This document shows positions 13,579 through 21,700 of a DNA stretch of 36,064 nt, piece by piece. A program made the translations under genes and the position numbers. Each line of letters begins with the position of its first letter. Positions within the stretch are counted from its first letter, which is position 1. The notes below the pieces were generated by a model. The model searched no databases. It had not been told where the DNA came from and saw only the letters and a program-made list of their open reading frames with translations. Source of the stretch: Mycolicibacterium stellerae (lineage in GTDB: Bacteria > Actinomycetota > Actinomycetes > Mycobacteriales > Mycobacteriaceae); assembly GCF_003719305.1 (NCBI RefSeq), contig NZ_RARC01000046.1, positions 1 through 36,064 of the forward strand, read 5' to 3'.

Positions 13579-14457
13579 TTACTTTTCCATCGTGAACTGG
13601 TTGATGTCGACGTATCCGGTCCGGAAACCATCGGCTGTTCCCCTGAGAAACTTCATGTACCGCTCGTAGACCTCTTCGGACTGTATCGCGACCGCCTCGT
13701 CCCTGCGGGACTCCAGCACGTCGGCCCACATGTCGAGGGTCTTGGCGAAGTCGAGCTGCAGCGACTGGATCCGGGTCACCGTGAAACCGGCCTTCGTCGA
13801 ATGCTCCTCGACTTTTTCGATCGATGGCAACCGTCCGCCGGGGAAGATCTCGGTGAGAACGAACTTGATGAATCGGGCAAAGGAAAAAGTCAACGGGATG
13901 CCACGCTCGACCATTTGCGGCGCGGTGAGCCCGGTGATCGAGTGCACCATCATCACGCCGTCATCGGGCATCAACTCGTAGGCAAACTTGAAGAAGTCGT
14001 CGTAACGCTCGAATCCGAAGTGCTCCAACGCCTCGACCATGACGATCCGGTCGACGGGCTCCTTGACCTCCGACCAGTCCTGCAGCAAAACCTTGTAGGA
14101 CCGGTCCGATTCGACGCCCGCGAGCACGTTCTGGCAGTACTCGTGCTGATTCTTGCTCAGTGTCACGCCGATGACGTTCACGTCGTGGCGCTCCATCGCC
14201 CGCTTCATCATCGACCCCCACCCGCAGCCGACGTCCAGCAGCGTCATGCCCGGCTTCAGGCCCAGCTTGCCCAGACTCAGATCGAGCTTGGCGACCTGCG
14301 CCTCTTCCATCGTCATGTCTGGACGTGGGAAGTAGGCGCAGCTGTAGGTGACCGATGGGTCGGTGAACAGCTGGAAGAACTCGTTGGAGAGGTCGTAATG
14401 TGCACGTACCTCATCGACGCTCTGCCGCTTCTTGGTGGCTGCCGTTTTGTTGGCCAT
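13579..14457 (-). CDS. Mycolic acid methyltransferase, MmaA3-like
   Basis: A 292-residue member of the same family, with the SAM loop DVGCGWG at about 75-81, EALEHFGFERYDDFF and the C-terminus YVDINQFTMEK. The N-terminus has a Lys/Thr-rich leader before VDEVRAHYDLSNEFF, as in MmaA3 of M. tuberculosis (O-methylation of hydroxymycolate to methoxymycolate). Its middle position also matches mmaA3. Whether it makes methoxymycolate, or acts as another modifying enzyme, cannot be told from sequence. The ATG overlaps the stop of the upstream methyltransferase by one base (TAATG on the minus strand), so the two are translationally coupled. Confidence 0.82.
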   Translation of the reverse strand: MANKTAATKKRQSVDEVRAHYDLSNEFFQLFTDPSVTYSCAYFPRPDMTMEEAQVAKLDLSLGKLGLKPGMTLLDVGCGWGSMMKRAMERHDVNVIGVTLSKNQHEYCQNVLAGVESDRSYKVLLQDWSEVKEPVDRIVMVEALEHFGFERYDDFFKFAYELMPDDGVMMVHSITGLTAPQMVERGIPLTFSFARFIKFVLTEIFPGGRLPSIEKVEEHSTKAGFTVTRIQSLQLDFAKTLDMWADVLESRRDEAVAIQSEEVYERYMKFLRGTADGFRTGYVDINQFTMEK

Positions 14458-15332
14458 TACTTCTCCAGAGTGAACTGATTGACGTCGATGTAGCCGACGC
14501 GGAACCCGTCCGCGCAGCCGGTCAGATACCTCATGTACCGCTCGTATACCTCTTCGGACTGGATGGCGATCGCCTCATCCTTGTGGGCCTCGAGATTCTC
14601 GGCCCAGATGTCCAGCGTGCGGGCGTAGTGCAGCTGCAGCGACTGGCGGCGCGTCAGCGTGAAGCCGGCCTTGCTGCTGTGTTCGGAGACCTTCTCGATC
14701 GACGGCAGTCGGCCGCCGGGGAAGATCTCGGTGATCATGAACTTGACGAAGCGGGCGAAGTTGAAGGTCAGCGGCATGCCCTGCTCGACCATCTGCGGGC
14801 CGGTCAGCGCCGTGATCGTGTGCAAAAGCATGACGCCGTCGTCGGGCATCGAGTTGTAGGCGAAGTCGAAGAAGTCGTCGTAGCGGTCAAAGCCGAAGTG
14901 CTCGAAGGCACCGATCGAGACGATCCGGTCGACGGGTTCGTCGAACTCCTCCCAGCCCTTGAGCAGCACGCGCTTGGTCCTTGGGCTGTCCGACTCGTCG
15001 AAGACCTTCTCGACACGGGCGGCCTGGTTCTTCGACAGCGTCAGGCCGATGACGTTGACGTCATATTCCTCGATCGCGCGCATCATCGTCGAGCCCCAGC
15101 CGCAGCCGACGTCGAGCAGCGTCATCCCCGGTTCCAGCCCCAGCTTGCCCAACGCCAGGTCGACCTTGGCCCGTTGCGCCTCTTCCAGCGTCATGTCGTC
15201 GCGCTCGAAATACGCGCAGCTGTAGGTCCGTGTCGGATCCAAGAAGAGCGCGAAGAAGTCGTCGGACAGGTCGTAGTGCGCCTGCACGTCCTCGAAATGC
15301 GGCTTCAGGCTGCCTTTGCCCTTATCTGACAT
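14457..15332 (-). CDS. Mycolic acid cyclopropane synthase, MmaA2/CmaA-like
   Basis: A 291-residue family member, first gene of the mma cluster. It has PHFEDVQAHYDLSDDFF at about 10-26, YSCAYFERDDMTLEEAQ, the SAM loop DVGCGWGS and the C-terminus VGYIDVNQFTLEK. The sequence is closest to MmaA2 as I recall it, which makes the distal cyclopropane of alpha-mycolates. ATG 15332 is chosen because AGAGAGG lies nine bases upstream and the family N-terminus follows; a longer frame from 15407 adds non-conserved residues. No fourth gene equivalent to mmaA1 is present between this and lipG. Confidence 0.85.
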   Translation of the reverse strand: MSDKGKGSLKPHFEDVQAHYDLSDDFFALFLDPTRTYSCAYFERDDMTLEEAQRAKVDLALGKLGLEPGMTLLDVGCGWGSTMMRAIEEYDVNVIGLTLSKNQAARVEKVFDESDSPRTKRVLLKGWEEFDEPVDRIVSIGAFEHFGFDRYDDFFDFAYNSMPDDGVMLLHTITALTGPQMVEQGMPLTFNFARFVKFMITEIFPGGRLPSIEKVSEHSSKAGFTLTRRQSLQLHYARTLDIWAENLEAHKDEAIAIQSEEVYERYMRYLTGCADGFRVGYIDVNQFTLEK

Positions 15333-15439
15333 GTCGATGTGCCTCTCTGATAACGGTAAGGCGCCCCGGAAAAGATGTGGTGAGGACCCGCCGCTGGGAT
15401 CCGCCATGGAACCACCCCGATTGCCTCCCGCCTTCGAGA

Positions 15440-15445
15440 ATGCTA
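15440..15445 (-). promoter_or_regulatory. Candidate promoter of the mma cluster
   Basis: On the minus strand TAGCAT (15445-15440) fits TANNNT; TTCGGC, 18 bases upstream, is a poor -35. It predicts a leader of roughly 100 bases before the first mma gene. The 154-base spacer to lipG holds no gene. Confidence 0.3.
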
Positions 15446-15486
15446 ACCGATTTCGATGTCAGTGCCGAATTTGCGAAACCTGCTGG

Positions 15487-16401
15487 TCAGGGGACTTGAG
15501 CAAAGTTTGTCTTCAGTTCGCCGACGAGGTGATCCCACAGTTGCTCGGGCAGATCGTGGGCCATCCCGTCGATCAGCACCAGCCGCGCGCCCTTGATGGC
15601 GCGGGCGACGGCGCGCCCGCCGAACGGGCGCATCAGCCGGTCTGCCTTGCCGTGGATCACCACGGTCGGCGCGGTGATCTGGCGGTCATAGTGCAGCAGG
15701 CTGCCGCTGCCAAGCACCGCGGCGAAGTGCCGCGCGATGCCCGCCGGGTAGTAGGCGCGTTCGTAGCCCTCGATCGCGTCGGCCCGCAGCTGCTCCTCCG
15801 GCCGTGGATAGCCAGGGCTGCCGATGATCTTGCTGACCCGCACCGCGTTGGCGACGATGGCCTCCTGGGTGGAGTCCGCGGGCCGCTGCAGAAGGGCGCG
15901 CAGCTGCTGGGGCCCCGGCGGCGGCAGGAGCGGCTGGTTGTTGCTGGAGAAGATGACGCTGAGCGTCTTGGTGCGGTGGGGGAACCGGGCCGCGACGATC
16001 TGGGCGATCATGCCACCCATCGATGCGCCGACGACGTGCGCGCGGTCGATGTCGAGGTGGTCCAGCAGCGCGGCGGCGTCGTCGGCCAGATCTTCCAGTG
16101 TGTACACCGCCGGGCTGGGCCTGCCGAGGAATGAACGGACCATCCGAGGCAGCAGCTTCGCGCCGGTATGACGGCCGGTCACCTTGCTCGAAAGGCCGAC
16201 GTCGCGGTTGTCGTATCGGACTACGCGCAGGCCCTGGTCGACGAGCTTCTCGCAGAAACCCGTGCGCCACAACAACAATTGCGCACCCAAGCCCATGATG
16301 AGCAGTACCGGAGGATGGTTCGGGTCGCCCATGTCCTCGTAGTAGAGGGCAACCGAGTCCTCGGAGTCTCCTGTCTTCGCGTATCCGGTGCGGACCTGCA
16401 C
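15487..16401 (-). CDS. lipG: Alpha/beta-fold hydrolase LipG
   Basis: A 304-residue serine hydrolase of the alpha/beta-hydrolase fold, at the position of lipG (Rv0646c) next to the mma genes. The triad is Ser128 in GASMGGM, Asp254 in GKADRLM and His282 in GMAHDLP; the oxyanion region is LLIMGLGAQ near 33-41. There is no clear signal peptide. LipG of M. tuberculosis has been described as an esterase/phospholipase-thioesterase; the natural substrate here is unknown. The start is GTG 16401, overlapping the TAG of the upstream ABC1 kinase by one base (TAGTG), so the two are coupled. A close paralogue lies at 21701-22603. Confidence 0.88.
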   Translation of the reverse strand: MQVRTGYAKTGDSEDSVALYYEDMGDPNHPPVLLIMGLGAQLLLWRTGFCEKLVDQGLRVVRYDNRDVGLSSKVTGRHTGAKLLPRMVRSFLGRPSPAVYTLEDLADDAAALLDHLDIDRAHVVGASMGGMIAQIVAARFPHRTKTLSVIFSSNNQPLLPPPGPQQLRALLQRPADSTQEAIVANAVRVSKIIGSPGYPRPEEQLRADAIEGYERAYYPAGIARHFAAVLGSGSLLHYDRQITAPTVVIHGKADRLMRPFGGRAVARAIKGARLVLIDGMAHDLPEQLWDHLVGELKTNFAQVP

Positions 16402-17771
16402 TACGCGTCGACCTGATTCTTTTCCGGGTCCTGCTCTGGGTCCTGGTATTCGCGGCTGACCTCGACCATGAAGTTGGCGAAGTAACCCGTCAGCTGCGGA
16501 TCCGTCATCATCTGCCAGCGCGGCGCCAACAGCTTCATGTAGCGCTCGACGTAGAGGAACTGCTTGCCGATCAGCACCAGCTCGCGAGGCAGCTTGACGT
16601 CGTAGGCGTCGGCCAGCGTGGAGAGCTGCTTGCCGATCTCGGCATACGACATGTCGCCGAGGTTCTGCATCGTCAGCGGGGTGGCGAACTTCTCCAGGTC
16701 CTTGGCGGCCTCGGCCTCGGGCCTGACGTTGCCGACCGCGCCCATCAGCACGACGATCTTGCCCGCCGCGGCGTGGTCCTTCTTGACCAGCAGGGCGTAC
16801 ACCAGCTCGCGCAGCAGCCAACGGGTGCGTGGGTCGACGCGGCCCATGATGCCGAAGTCGAAGAACACGATCTTGCCGTCGTCGTCGACGTACAGGTTGC
16901 CCGCGTGCAGGTCACCGTGGAACAGGCCGTGCCGCAGCCCGCCCTCGAAGACGCTGAACAGCAGCGCCTTGACGAGCTCGGTGCCGTCGAAGCCCTTCTT
17001 GCGAATGGCAGCGACGTCGTCGATGCGAACGCCCTGGATGCGTTCCATCGTCAGCACCCGCGCGCTGGTCAGATCCCAATACACCTGCGGCACCCGGATG
17101 TTGCGACCAAGCGGCGACGCGTGCATGTGCGATACCCAGGCGTCCATCGACTGCGCCTCGAGTCGGAAGTCCAGCTCCTCGGCGAGGTTGTCGGCGAAGT
17201 CGGCGACGACGTCCTGCGCTGAGAGCCTGCGGCCCAACTTGGCCAGCTCGACCAGCTGGGCGCCGCGCTTGAGGATCTGCAGGTCGGCGGCGACGCGGCG
17301 ACGGATGCCGGGCCGCTGGATCTTGACGACGACCTCCTCGCCGGTGTGCAGCGTCGCGTAGTGCACCTGCGCGATCGACGCCGACGCGAACGGTGTTTCG
17401 TCGAAGGTCTTGAACAGGTTGGTTGGCTCGTCGCCGAGTTCCTCGACGAACAGTTTGTGGATCTCGTCGGAGTCGGCGGGCGGCACCCGGTCGAGCAGGC
17501 TGCGGAACTCGCGGCTGAGCTCCTCGCCGAACGCGCCAGGGCTGGACGCGATGATCTGGCCGAACTTGACGTAGGTGGGGCCGAGATCGGCGAACGCTTT
17601 CGGGATCTCTCGAATGACCTTTTGCTGCAGTGAACCGCGGCCTGCGAGCTTGGTGACGACTCGTGCCCCGGTGCGGGTTACCTGCCAACCCGTCGCTCCG
17701 ATGCGGGCGGCCTCGATGGGCAACGGGACCCGATCAATCTTGGCCACCTCGCGGTGCTTGGTCGTACTCAT
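16401..17771 (-). CDS. ABC1/AarF/UbiB-family atypical kinase
   Basis: This 456-residue protein kinase-like family member is the equivalent of Rv0647c. It has the family KxGQ motif at 69-72 (KFGQ), the Ala-rich loop ASIAQVH at 131-137, a Lys150 in VVVKIQRPG, the catalytic loop HGDLHAGN at 285-292 and DFG at 305-307. UbiB-type proteins are ATPases or kinases linked to isoprenoid quinone or lipid metabolism; in mycobacteria a role with menaquinone or mycolates is only inferred. No C-terminal transmembrane hairpin is evident. The start codon lies 206 bases from the divergent MFS gene. Confidence 0.9.
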   Translation of the reverse strand: MSTTKHREVAKIDRVPLPIEAARIGATGWQVTRTGARVVTKLAGRGSLQQKVIREIPKAFADLGPTYVKFGQIIASSPGAFGEELSREFRSLLDRVPPADSDEIHKLFVEELGDEPTNLFKTFDETPFASASIAQVHYATLHTGEEVVVKIQRPGIRRRVAADLQILKRGAQLVELAKLGRRLSAQDVVADFADNLAEELDFRLEAQSMDAWVSHMHASPLGRNIRVPQVYWDLTSARVLTMERIQGVRIDDVAAIRKKGFDGTELVKALLFSVFEGGLRHGLFHGDLHAGNLYVDDDGKIVFFDFGIMGRVDPRTRWLLRELVYALLVKKDHAAAGKIVVLMGAVGNVRPEAEAAKDLEKFATPLTMQNLGDMSYAEIGKQLSTLADAYDVKLPRELVLIGKQFLYVERYMKLLAPRWQMMTDPQLTGYFANFMVEVSREYQDPEQDPEKNQVDA

Positions 17772-17858
17772 GGCTAGCAGTCTCTCAAAATCGGCGCTGA
17801 CCCGCGAAAACCTGTGCAGCCGGTCACACTGACCTGCGGTTGTGGCGCCCTCGGGCCC

Positions 17859-17914
17859 GTGAGCACAATGCGCACAACCTCAAGATCGCCGGATATGGCT
17901 GGTTGTGAGCACAA
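17859..17914 (+). repeat. GTGAGCACAA direct repeats upstream of the MFS gene
   Basis: GTGAGCACAA occurs at 17859-17868 and at 17905-17914, 46 bases apart. The second copy sits in the palindrome TTGTG-AG-CACAA (17903-17914). They may be operator sites for the MFS gene or for the divergent kinase. Otherwise I see nothing in the 206-base gap. Confidence 0.3.
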
Positions 17915-17977
17915 GCGCGCCATCGTGCCCGCGGGTCCCTAATTTCGGACGAAACCGAGCCGTCTTCAGGAGCGATC

Positions 17978-19270
17978 ATGACCGTGCTGGCAACCGAACC
18001 GCAGCGCCCTTCGATGAAACGCGTCGCGATGGCGAGCTTCGTCGGCTCGGCGATCGAGTACTACGACTTCTACATCTATGGCACCGCGGCGGCGCTGGTG
18101 TTCCCCAGGGTGTTCTTCCCGCATCTGGGTACCACGATGGCGACGGTGGCGTCGATGGCGACCTTCGCCGCGGCGTTCCTGTCCCGCCCGATCGGCGCGG
18201 CATTCTTTGGCCACTTCGGCGACCGGATGGGCCGCAAATCGACCCTGATCGCCACGCTGTCGATCATGGGGCTGTCCACCGTGATGGTGGGTCTGGTGCC
18301 CGGCGCTGCGACCATCGGCGTGGCGGCGCCGCTGATCCTGCTGACGCTGCGCCTCATCCAGGGGTTCGCGGTCGGCGGCGAGTGGGCGGGCGCGGCACTG
18401 CTGTCCGCCGAATACGCACCGGCCGAATCCCGCGGCCGCTACGGGATGTTCACCCAGATGGGTGTCGGCAGCGGCCTTGTGATGAGCAGCCTGCTGTTCC
18501 TGATCGTGAACCAGACGATCGGCGAGGCCAGTACAGCGTTCATGGGTTGGGGTTGGCGGATTCCGTTCCTGTTCAGTGCGGTGCTCATCGCGATCGCTCT
18601 TTACGTGCGGTGCAACGTCGCGGAAACACCGGTGTTCGCCGCGCAGACCCGCGTCGCGTCGGTGACGCCCCTGGCCGCACTGTTCAGCCAGCGGCGTGAG
18701 GTGGTTCTCGCCGCGGGCGCCATGATCGGCTTTTTCACGCTCGGCTATATGGCGAATGCCTACTTCATGGGTTACGCCCATACCCACGTTGGGTTTTCGC
18801 CGGATTTGATCCTGGCGGTGGGCCTGCTCGGCGGCGTCGTCGTGGTGGTGTTCAACGCGCTGAGCTCCGTGCTGAGCGACACCTTCGGTCGCCGTCGCGT
18901 CATCATGGCGGCTCTCGCGGTCGGTGTTCCGTGGGCGTTCGTCGTGCTGCCGCTGATCGACACGGGCAATGCCGCGTTGTTCACCCTGGCGATGACGGGC
19001 ACCTACGCGGTCGCAGCAGGCTCGTACGGCCCGATGGCGGCGTTCATTCCGGAGATCTTCGGCACGCGGTACCGCTACACCGGCGCGGGCGTGTCGCTCA
19101 ATGTCGCGGGCCTCGTCGGCGGCGCGGTGCCGACGATCGCCGCGGCGCCGCTGCAGGCGAGCTGGGGTGTGGGCTCCATCGGTCTGATGATGGCAGCCGT
19201 CGTGCTGATCAGCCTAGTATGCACCGCCCGGTTGCCCGAGACGAAAGGCGTTGCGCTGCAAGAGCAGTGA
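17978..19270 (+). CDS. MFS transporter, metabolite:H+ symporter (MHS) type
   Basis: A 430-residue integral membrane protein with about 12 hydrophobic helices. The N-terminus FVGSAIEYYDFYIYG and the loop GHFGDRMGRKS are typical of the MHS branch (ShiA, ProP, KgtP, CitA). The helix 4-5 segment RLIQGFAVGGEWAGA and the second-half loop SDTFGRRR also match. It probably imports an organic acid or osmolyte with protons; the substrate is not visible in the sequence. ATG 17978 has CAGGAG at 17966-17971. It is followed 46 bases later by a small secreted-protein gene that may share the transcript. Confidence 0.9.
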   Translation: MTVLATEPQRPSMKRVAMASFVGSAIEYYDFYIYGTAAALVFPRVFFPHLGTTMATVASMATFAAAFLSRPIGAAFFGHFGDRMGRKSTLIATLSIMGLSTVMVGLVPGAATIGVAAPLILLTLRLIQGFAVGGEWAGAALLSAEYAPAESRGRYGMFTQMGVGSGLVMSSLLFLIVNQTIGEASTAFMGWGWRIPFLFSAVLIAIALYVRCNVAETPVFAAQTRVASVTPLAALFSQRREVVLAAGAMIGFFTLGYMANAYFMGYAHTHVGFSPDLILAVGLLGGVVVVVFNALSSVLSDTFGRRRVIMAALAVGVPWAFVVLPLIDTGNAALFTLAMTGTYAVAAGSYGPMAAFIPEIFGTRYRYTGAGVSLNVAGLVGGAVPTIAAAPLQASWGVGSIGLMMAAVVLISLVCTARLPETKGVALQEQ

Positions 19271-19316
19271 GCGCCTCTCCACAAATCACAGAAGAAACAC
19301 ACAAAGGAGAAATCAA

Positions 19317-19601
19317 ATGAACACCAACAAGTCGAAGGGCTTCCTCCGCTTCGCGGCAGCCACCATCGCAGCCGCAGGCATCCTCGGCGGTGGGGCGCTG
19401 GGGTTCGCGGCAGGCGCGAACGCGAGCACCGAAACGCCTCAACAGATGAAGCAGGAGCAGTCCGCGGAAGTGCGTGCACGCCAGCTCGGTAGCGAAACCG
19501 GCCAGCGCGCGGCGACGCCGGCGCGGCCGGTGGCGGAGCCGAAGCGGGCCTCCATCCCCGATGAGCATCCCGAGCACGAGCGCCAGGCCCGCAACGGCTG
19601 A
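19317..19601 (+). CDS. Small secreted protein, unrecognised
   Basis: A 94-residue product with a Sec signal: basic NTNKSKGFLRF, then a hydrophobic Ala/Gly stretch ending near ANAS at about 36. The mature part is about 58 residues, hydrophilic, rich in Gln/Glu/Arg/Pro, with no cysteines and likely disordered. ATG 19317 has a strong AAAGGAG ribosome site. It is convergent with the MpaB-type gene (13-base gap). No family is recognised. A second small secreted protein of similar style lies at 21433. Confidence 0.7.
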   Translation: MNTNKSKGFLRFAAATIAAAGILGGGALGFAAGANASTETPQQMKQEQSAEVRARQLGSETGQRAATPARPVAEPKRASIPDEHPEHERQARNG

Positions 19602-19614
19602 CCTCGGGGGTGTG

Positions 19615-20607
19615 TCAGGCGAAGCTGTGCTCGACCTCGTCGCGGCTGAGCACCGGGTCGCTGCCGGGCACGTACGTCGGCAGCGTGTGCGGCGCGGTCG
19701 TGCCGCCCTTCACCCGGGCCTGCGCCTGCCGGAATTCGGGGATCGGCCCGGTCGCCGCGGTCAACCCGTTGATGACGGTCCAGACCGCCGCCCGCCGAGC
19801 CGTGCGTTCGACGATGTTCGGGTTGGTGTGCGCCACCAGCTGCGCGCCCCACTTGGGCAACGTATCGCGGATCGCCCAGTCGATCGCGCCCTGCGCCATC
19901 GGCAGTCCGGGTCCCGTCGCCACCGCGGTGCCGTGGGTGACGGCCAGCTTCGGCAGATACGACTGGAGGCAGCCGAGCGTTTCGGCCTTGGTGGTCGGCA
20001 GGTCGGTGCCGCCCAGCGCATGTCCAACCCGAACGAATTCGCCGTAATAGCGGTCGATCTTTTTGCCGCGCAACGGCTGTGGGTGATAGAGCTCGTGGGC
20101 GGTCGCCAGGCCCCACACCACCGTCGCGTAGTTCCAGCGCAGCCAGTCGGGGTCGTCGGCGTCATAGCGGGCGCCGTCGGGGCGGGTGCCCTTGATCGTG
20201 TGATGCATCGCCCGCACCGACTTGGCCAGCCGCTCGGCGGTTTTGGTCGAGCCGTAAGCGGTGCCGATGAAGAACGCGATCGAATGCCCGAGTCGCACCG
20301 CAGCGCCTGCGGGGTCGATCACAGGGATGCCTGCCCCGGTCTCGGGGTCGCGCTTCACCAACCGCGAGTGGTGCATGCCCATCCAGTAGATCGAAGGGTC
20401 GAGCCGCTCCATGTACGCCGCGCACTGCAGCCCGAAGATCAACGCGTGCATGTGGGAGTGCACGTGCCAGACGGCGCTGCCAGGGCCGAACCAGCCTGGG
20501 TCGCCGACTGGTGCGGCGAACTCCATGCCGCGGAAGTAGTTGCGGCGGATGTCTCGGTCGAACTTCTTGTTCAACAGTTGGCCGGCGATTTGATGAGGCA
20601 GGTACAT
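19615..20607 (-). CDS. MpaB/latex-clearing-type oxygenase (DUF2236)
   Basis: A 330-residue protein of the DUF2236 family, which includes the heme-containing rubber oxygenase Lcp and the fungal oxygenase MpaB. Family features are WFGPGSAVWHVHSHMH near 43-58, the HHTIKG segment, and YDADDPDWLRWNYATV with a nearby HELYHP. I chose ATG 20607 (GGGGAG upstream), where the protein starts MYLPHQIAGQ; a frame from 20736 would add a Cys-rich stretch with no family match. Many mycobacteria have several such proteins; substrates are unknown. It is divergent from a TetR gene, with a palindrome between them. Confidence 0.8.
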   Translation of the reverse strand: MYLPHQIAGQLLNKKFDRDIRRNYFRGMEFAAPVGDPGWFGPGSAVWHVHSHMHALIFGLQCAAYMERLDPSIYWMGMHHSRLVKRDPETGAGIPVIDPAGAAVRLGHSIAFFIGTAYGSTKTAERLAKSVRAMHHTIKGTRPDGARYDADDPDWLRWNYATVVWGLATAHELYHPQPLRGKKIDRYYGEFVRVGHALGGTDLPTTKAETLGCLQSYLPKLAVTHGTAVATGPGLPMAQGAIDWAIRDTLPKWGAQLVAHTNPNIVERTARRAAVWTVINGLTAATGPIPEFRQAQARVKGGTTAPHTLPTYVPGSDPVLSRDEVEHSFA

Positions 20608-20622
20608 GCGCGTCTCCCCAGT

Positions 20623-20650
20623 TCTGGTTACAGCTGTAGCCAGATTACAG
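20623..20650. promoter_or_regulatory. Probable TetR operator between the oxygenase and tetR
   Basis: CTGGTTACAGCTGTAGCCAG (20624-20643) is a 20-base palindrome with one mismatched pair, extended by T/A at both ends. TTACAG is repeated at 20645-20650, 17 bases after its first copy at 20628. It lies 15 bases upstream of the oxygenase start codon and about 80 bases upstream of tetR. Confidence 0.6.
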
Positions 20651-20710
20651 TTTGGGCACGGATGTGACCAGACCCTGGCTGACCGACACCCGACCGACAC
20701 CCGATCGACG

Positions 20711-20716
20711 TAGTCT
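20711..20716 (+). promoter_or_regulatory. Candidate leaderless -10 box of tetR
   Basis: TAGTCT (TANNNT) is followed by exactly six bases and the ATG at 20723. No clear ribosome site precedes the gene, which fits a leaderless mRNA. Confidence 0.4.
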
Positions 20717-20722
20717 TGCCCG

Positions 20723-21316
20723 ATGTCGAGCCCCACGCGCTGGGCCGGTGTGCCGCTGTCCGATCGTCGCGCCGAGCGCCGGGCGCTGCTGGTCGACGCG
20801 GCCTACCGGTTGTTCGGTGACGGGGGGGAGTCCGCCGTATCGGTGCGCTCGGTCTGCCGCGAGTGCGGGCTGAACACCCGCTACTTCTACGAGAGCTTCG
20901 CCGACGTCGACGACCTGCTCGGCGCGGTGTATGACGGGGTGAACGCGGAACTCGTCGAGGTCGTCGGCGCCGCGATCGAGCAGGCCAACGATTCGGTGCG
21001 GATGCGCACGCGGGCAGGCATCGCCGCCGTGCTGGGCTTCAGCTCGGCCGATCCGCGCCGAGGTCGCGTGCTGTTCACCGAGGCGCGGGCAAATCCGGTG
21101 CTGACACGACGTCGCGCGGCGGCCCAGGAGCTCTTGCGGGAAAGCGTGTTGACCGAGGGAGGCCGGCTCACGCCGGAGTCCGACCCCGTCGCGGCCGCGG
21201 TCGGCGCGGCCATCTTCACCGGCGCGATGGCAGAGCTGGCGCAACAGTGGCTGGCGGGCAATCTCGGCGATGATCTCGACACCGTGGTCGACCAGGCGCT
21301 GGCGATCGTTTTCTGA
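20723..21316 (+). CDS. TetR-family repressor, divergent from the MpaB-type oxygenase
   Basis: A 197-residue TetR regulator. The DNA-binding three-helix domain spans about 14-60 (ERRALLVDAAYRLFGDGGES, then SVRSVCRECGLNTRYFYESF). The ligand-binding part follows, with FTEARANPVLTRRR. The divergent layout and the palindrome at 20623-20644 suggest it represses the oxygenase gene and possibly itself. The ligand is unknown. Its product ends 116 bases before the small secreted-protein gene. Confidence 0.9.
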   Translation: MSSPTRWAGVPLSDRRAERRALLVDAAYRLFGDGGESAVSVRSVCRECGLNTRYFYESFADVDDLLGAVYDGVNAELVEVVGAAIEQANDSVRMRTRAGIAAVLGFSSADPRRGRVLFTEARANPVLTRRRAAAQELLRESVLTEGGRLTPESDPVAAAVGAAIFTGAMAELAQQWLAGNLGDDLDTVVDQALAIVF

Positions 21317-21345
21317 GCCCGGCATCGTCGATCTTCGGTTTCGGT

Positions 21346-21371
21346 GGAATCTTCGGGCGGTTTGGAACGTT
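21346..21371 (+). promoter_or_regulatory. Candidate SigE/SigH-like ECF promoter
   Basis: GGAATC (21346-21351) and CGTT (21368-21371) are separated by 16 bases. This fits the mycobacterial GGAAY...GTT pattern of stress sigma factors SigE/SigH. It lies about 60 bases before the small secreted-protein gene. Such short motifs arise by chance, so confidence is low. Confidence 0.25.
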
Positions 21372-21432
21372 CGTGCCAATTATCGGGAAGCGATGTAAGC
21401 CTCCCGAGGTTGCACCGAAAGGACGTTCAGAC

Positions 21433-21696
21433 GTGAGTTCCAGGCAATACAAACTAGTTTCGGCGGCCGTCGGCGTGAGCGCCGCGATCGCAATGAGTGT
21501 GTTCGGCGTCGCCTTCAGCACCGTCAGCTCGGCGCAGGAGCCCTTCAAGCTCAGTCCGGTGACGACGCCGGCCGCCACCACGGGCCAGACGGTCACGTTG
21601 ACCAAGGCGCCATCTGCACCGCAGACAAGTCACGCCAAGCCGTCGATCGAGGGGCCTGCGCCGCTGCCGCCAGAGGAGCAAGGGCTGCCCGGCTAG
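21433..21696 (+). CDS. Small secreted Pro/Thr-rich protein, unrecognised
   Basis: An 87-residue product from GTG 21433, with AAAGGA at 21417-21422. The N-terminus is a Sec signal (basic SSRQYK, hydrophobic VSAAVGVSAAIAMSVFGVAF, cleavage near SSAQE at about 35). The mature part is about 50 residues, Pro/Thr/Ala-rich with no cysteine, and probably unstructured in the envelope or medium. A frame from 21373 would put a charged stretch before the signal, so the later start is better. It ends four bases from the convergent hydrolase gene. Confidence 0.65.
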   Translation: MSSRQYKLVSAAVGVSAAIAMSVFGVAFSTVSSAQEPFKLSPVTTPAATTGQTVTLTKAPSAPQTSHAKPSIEGPAPLPPEEQGLPG

Positions 21697-21700
21697 CGGC

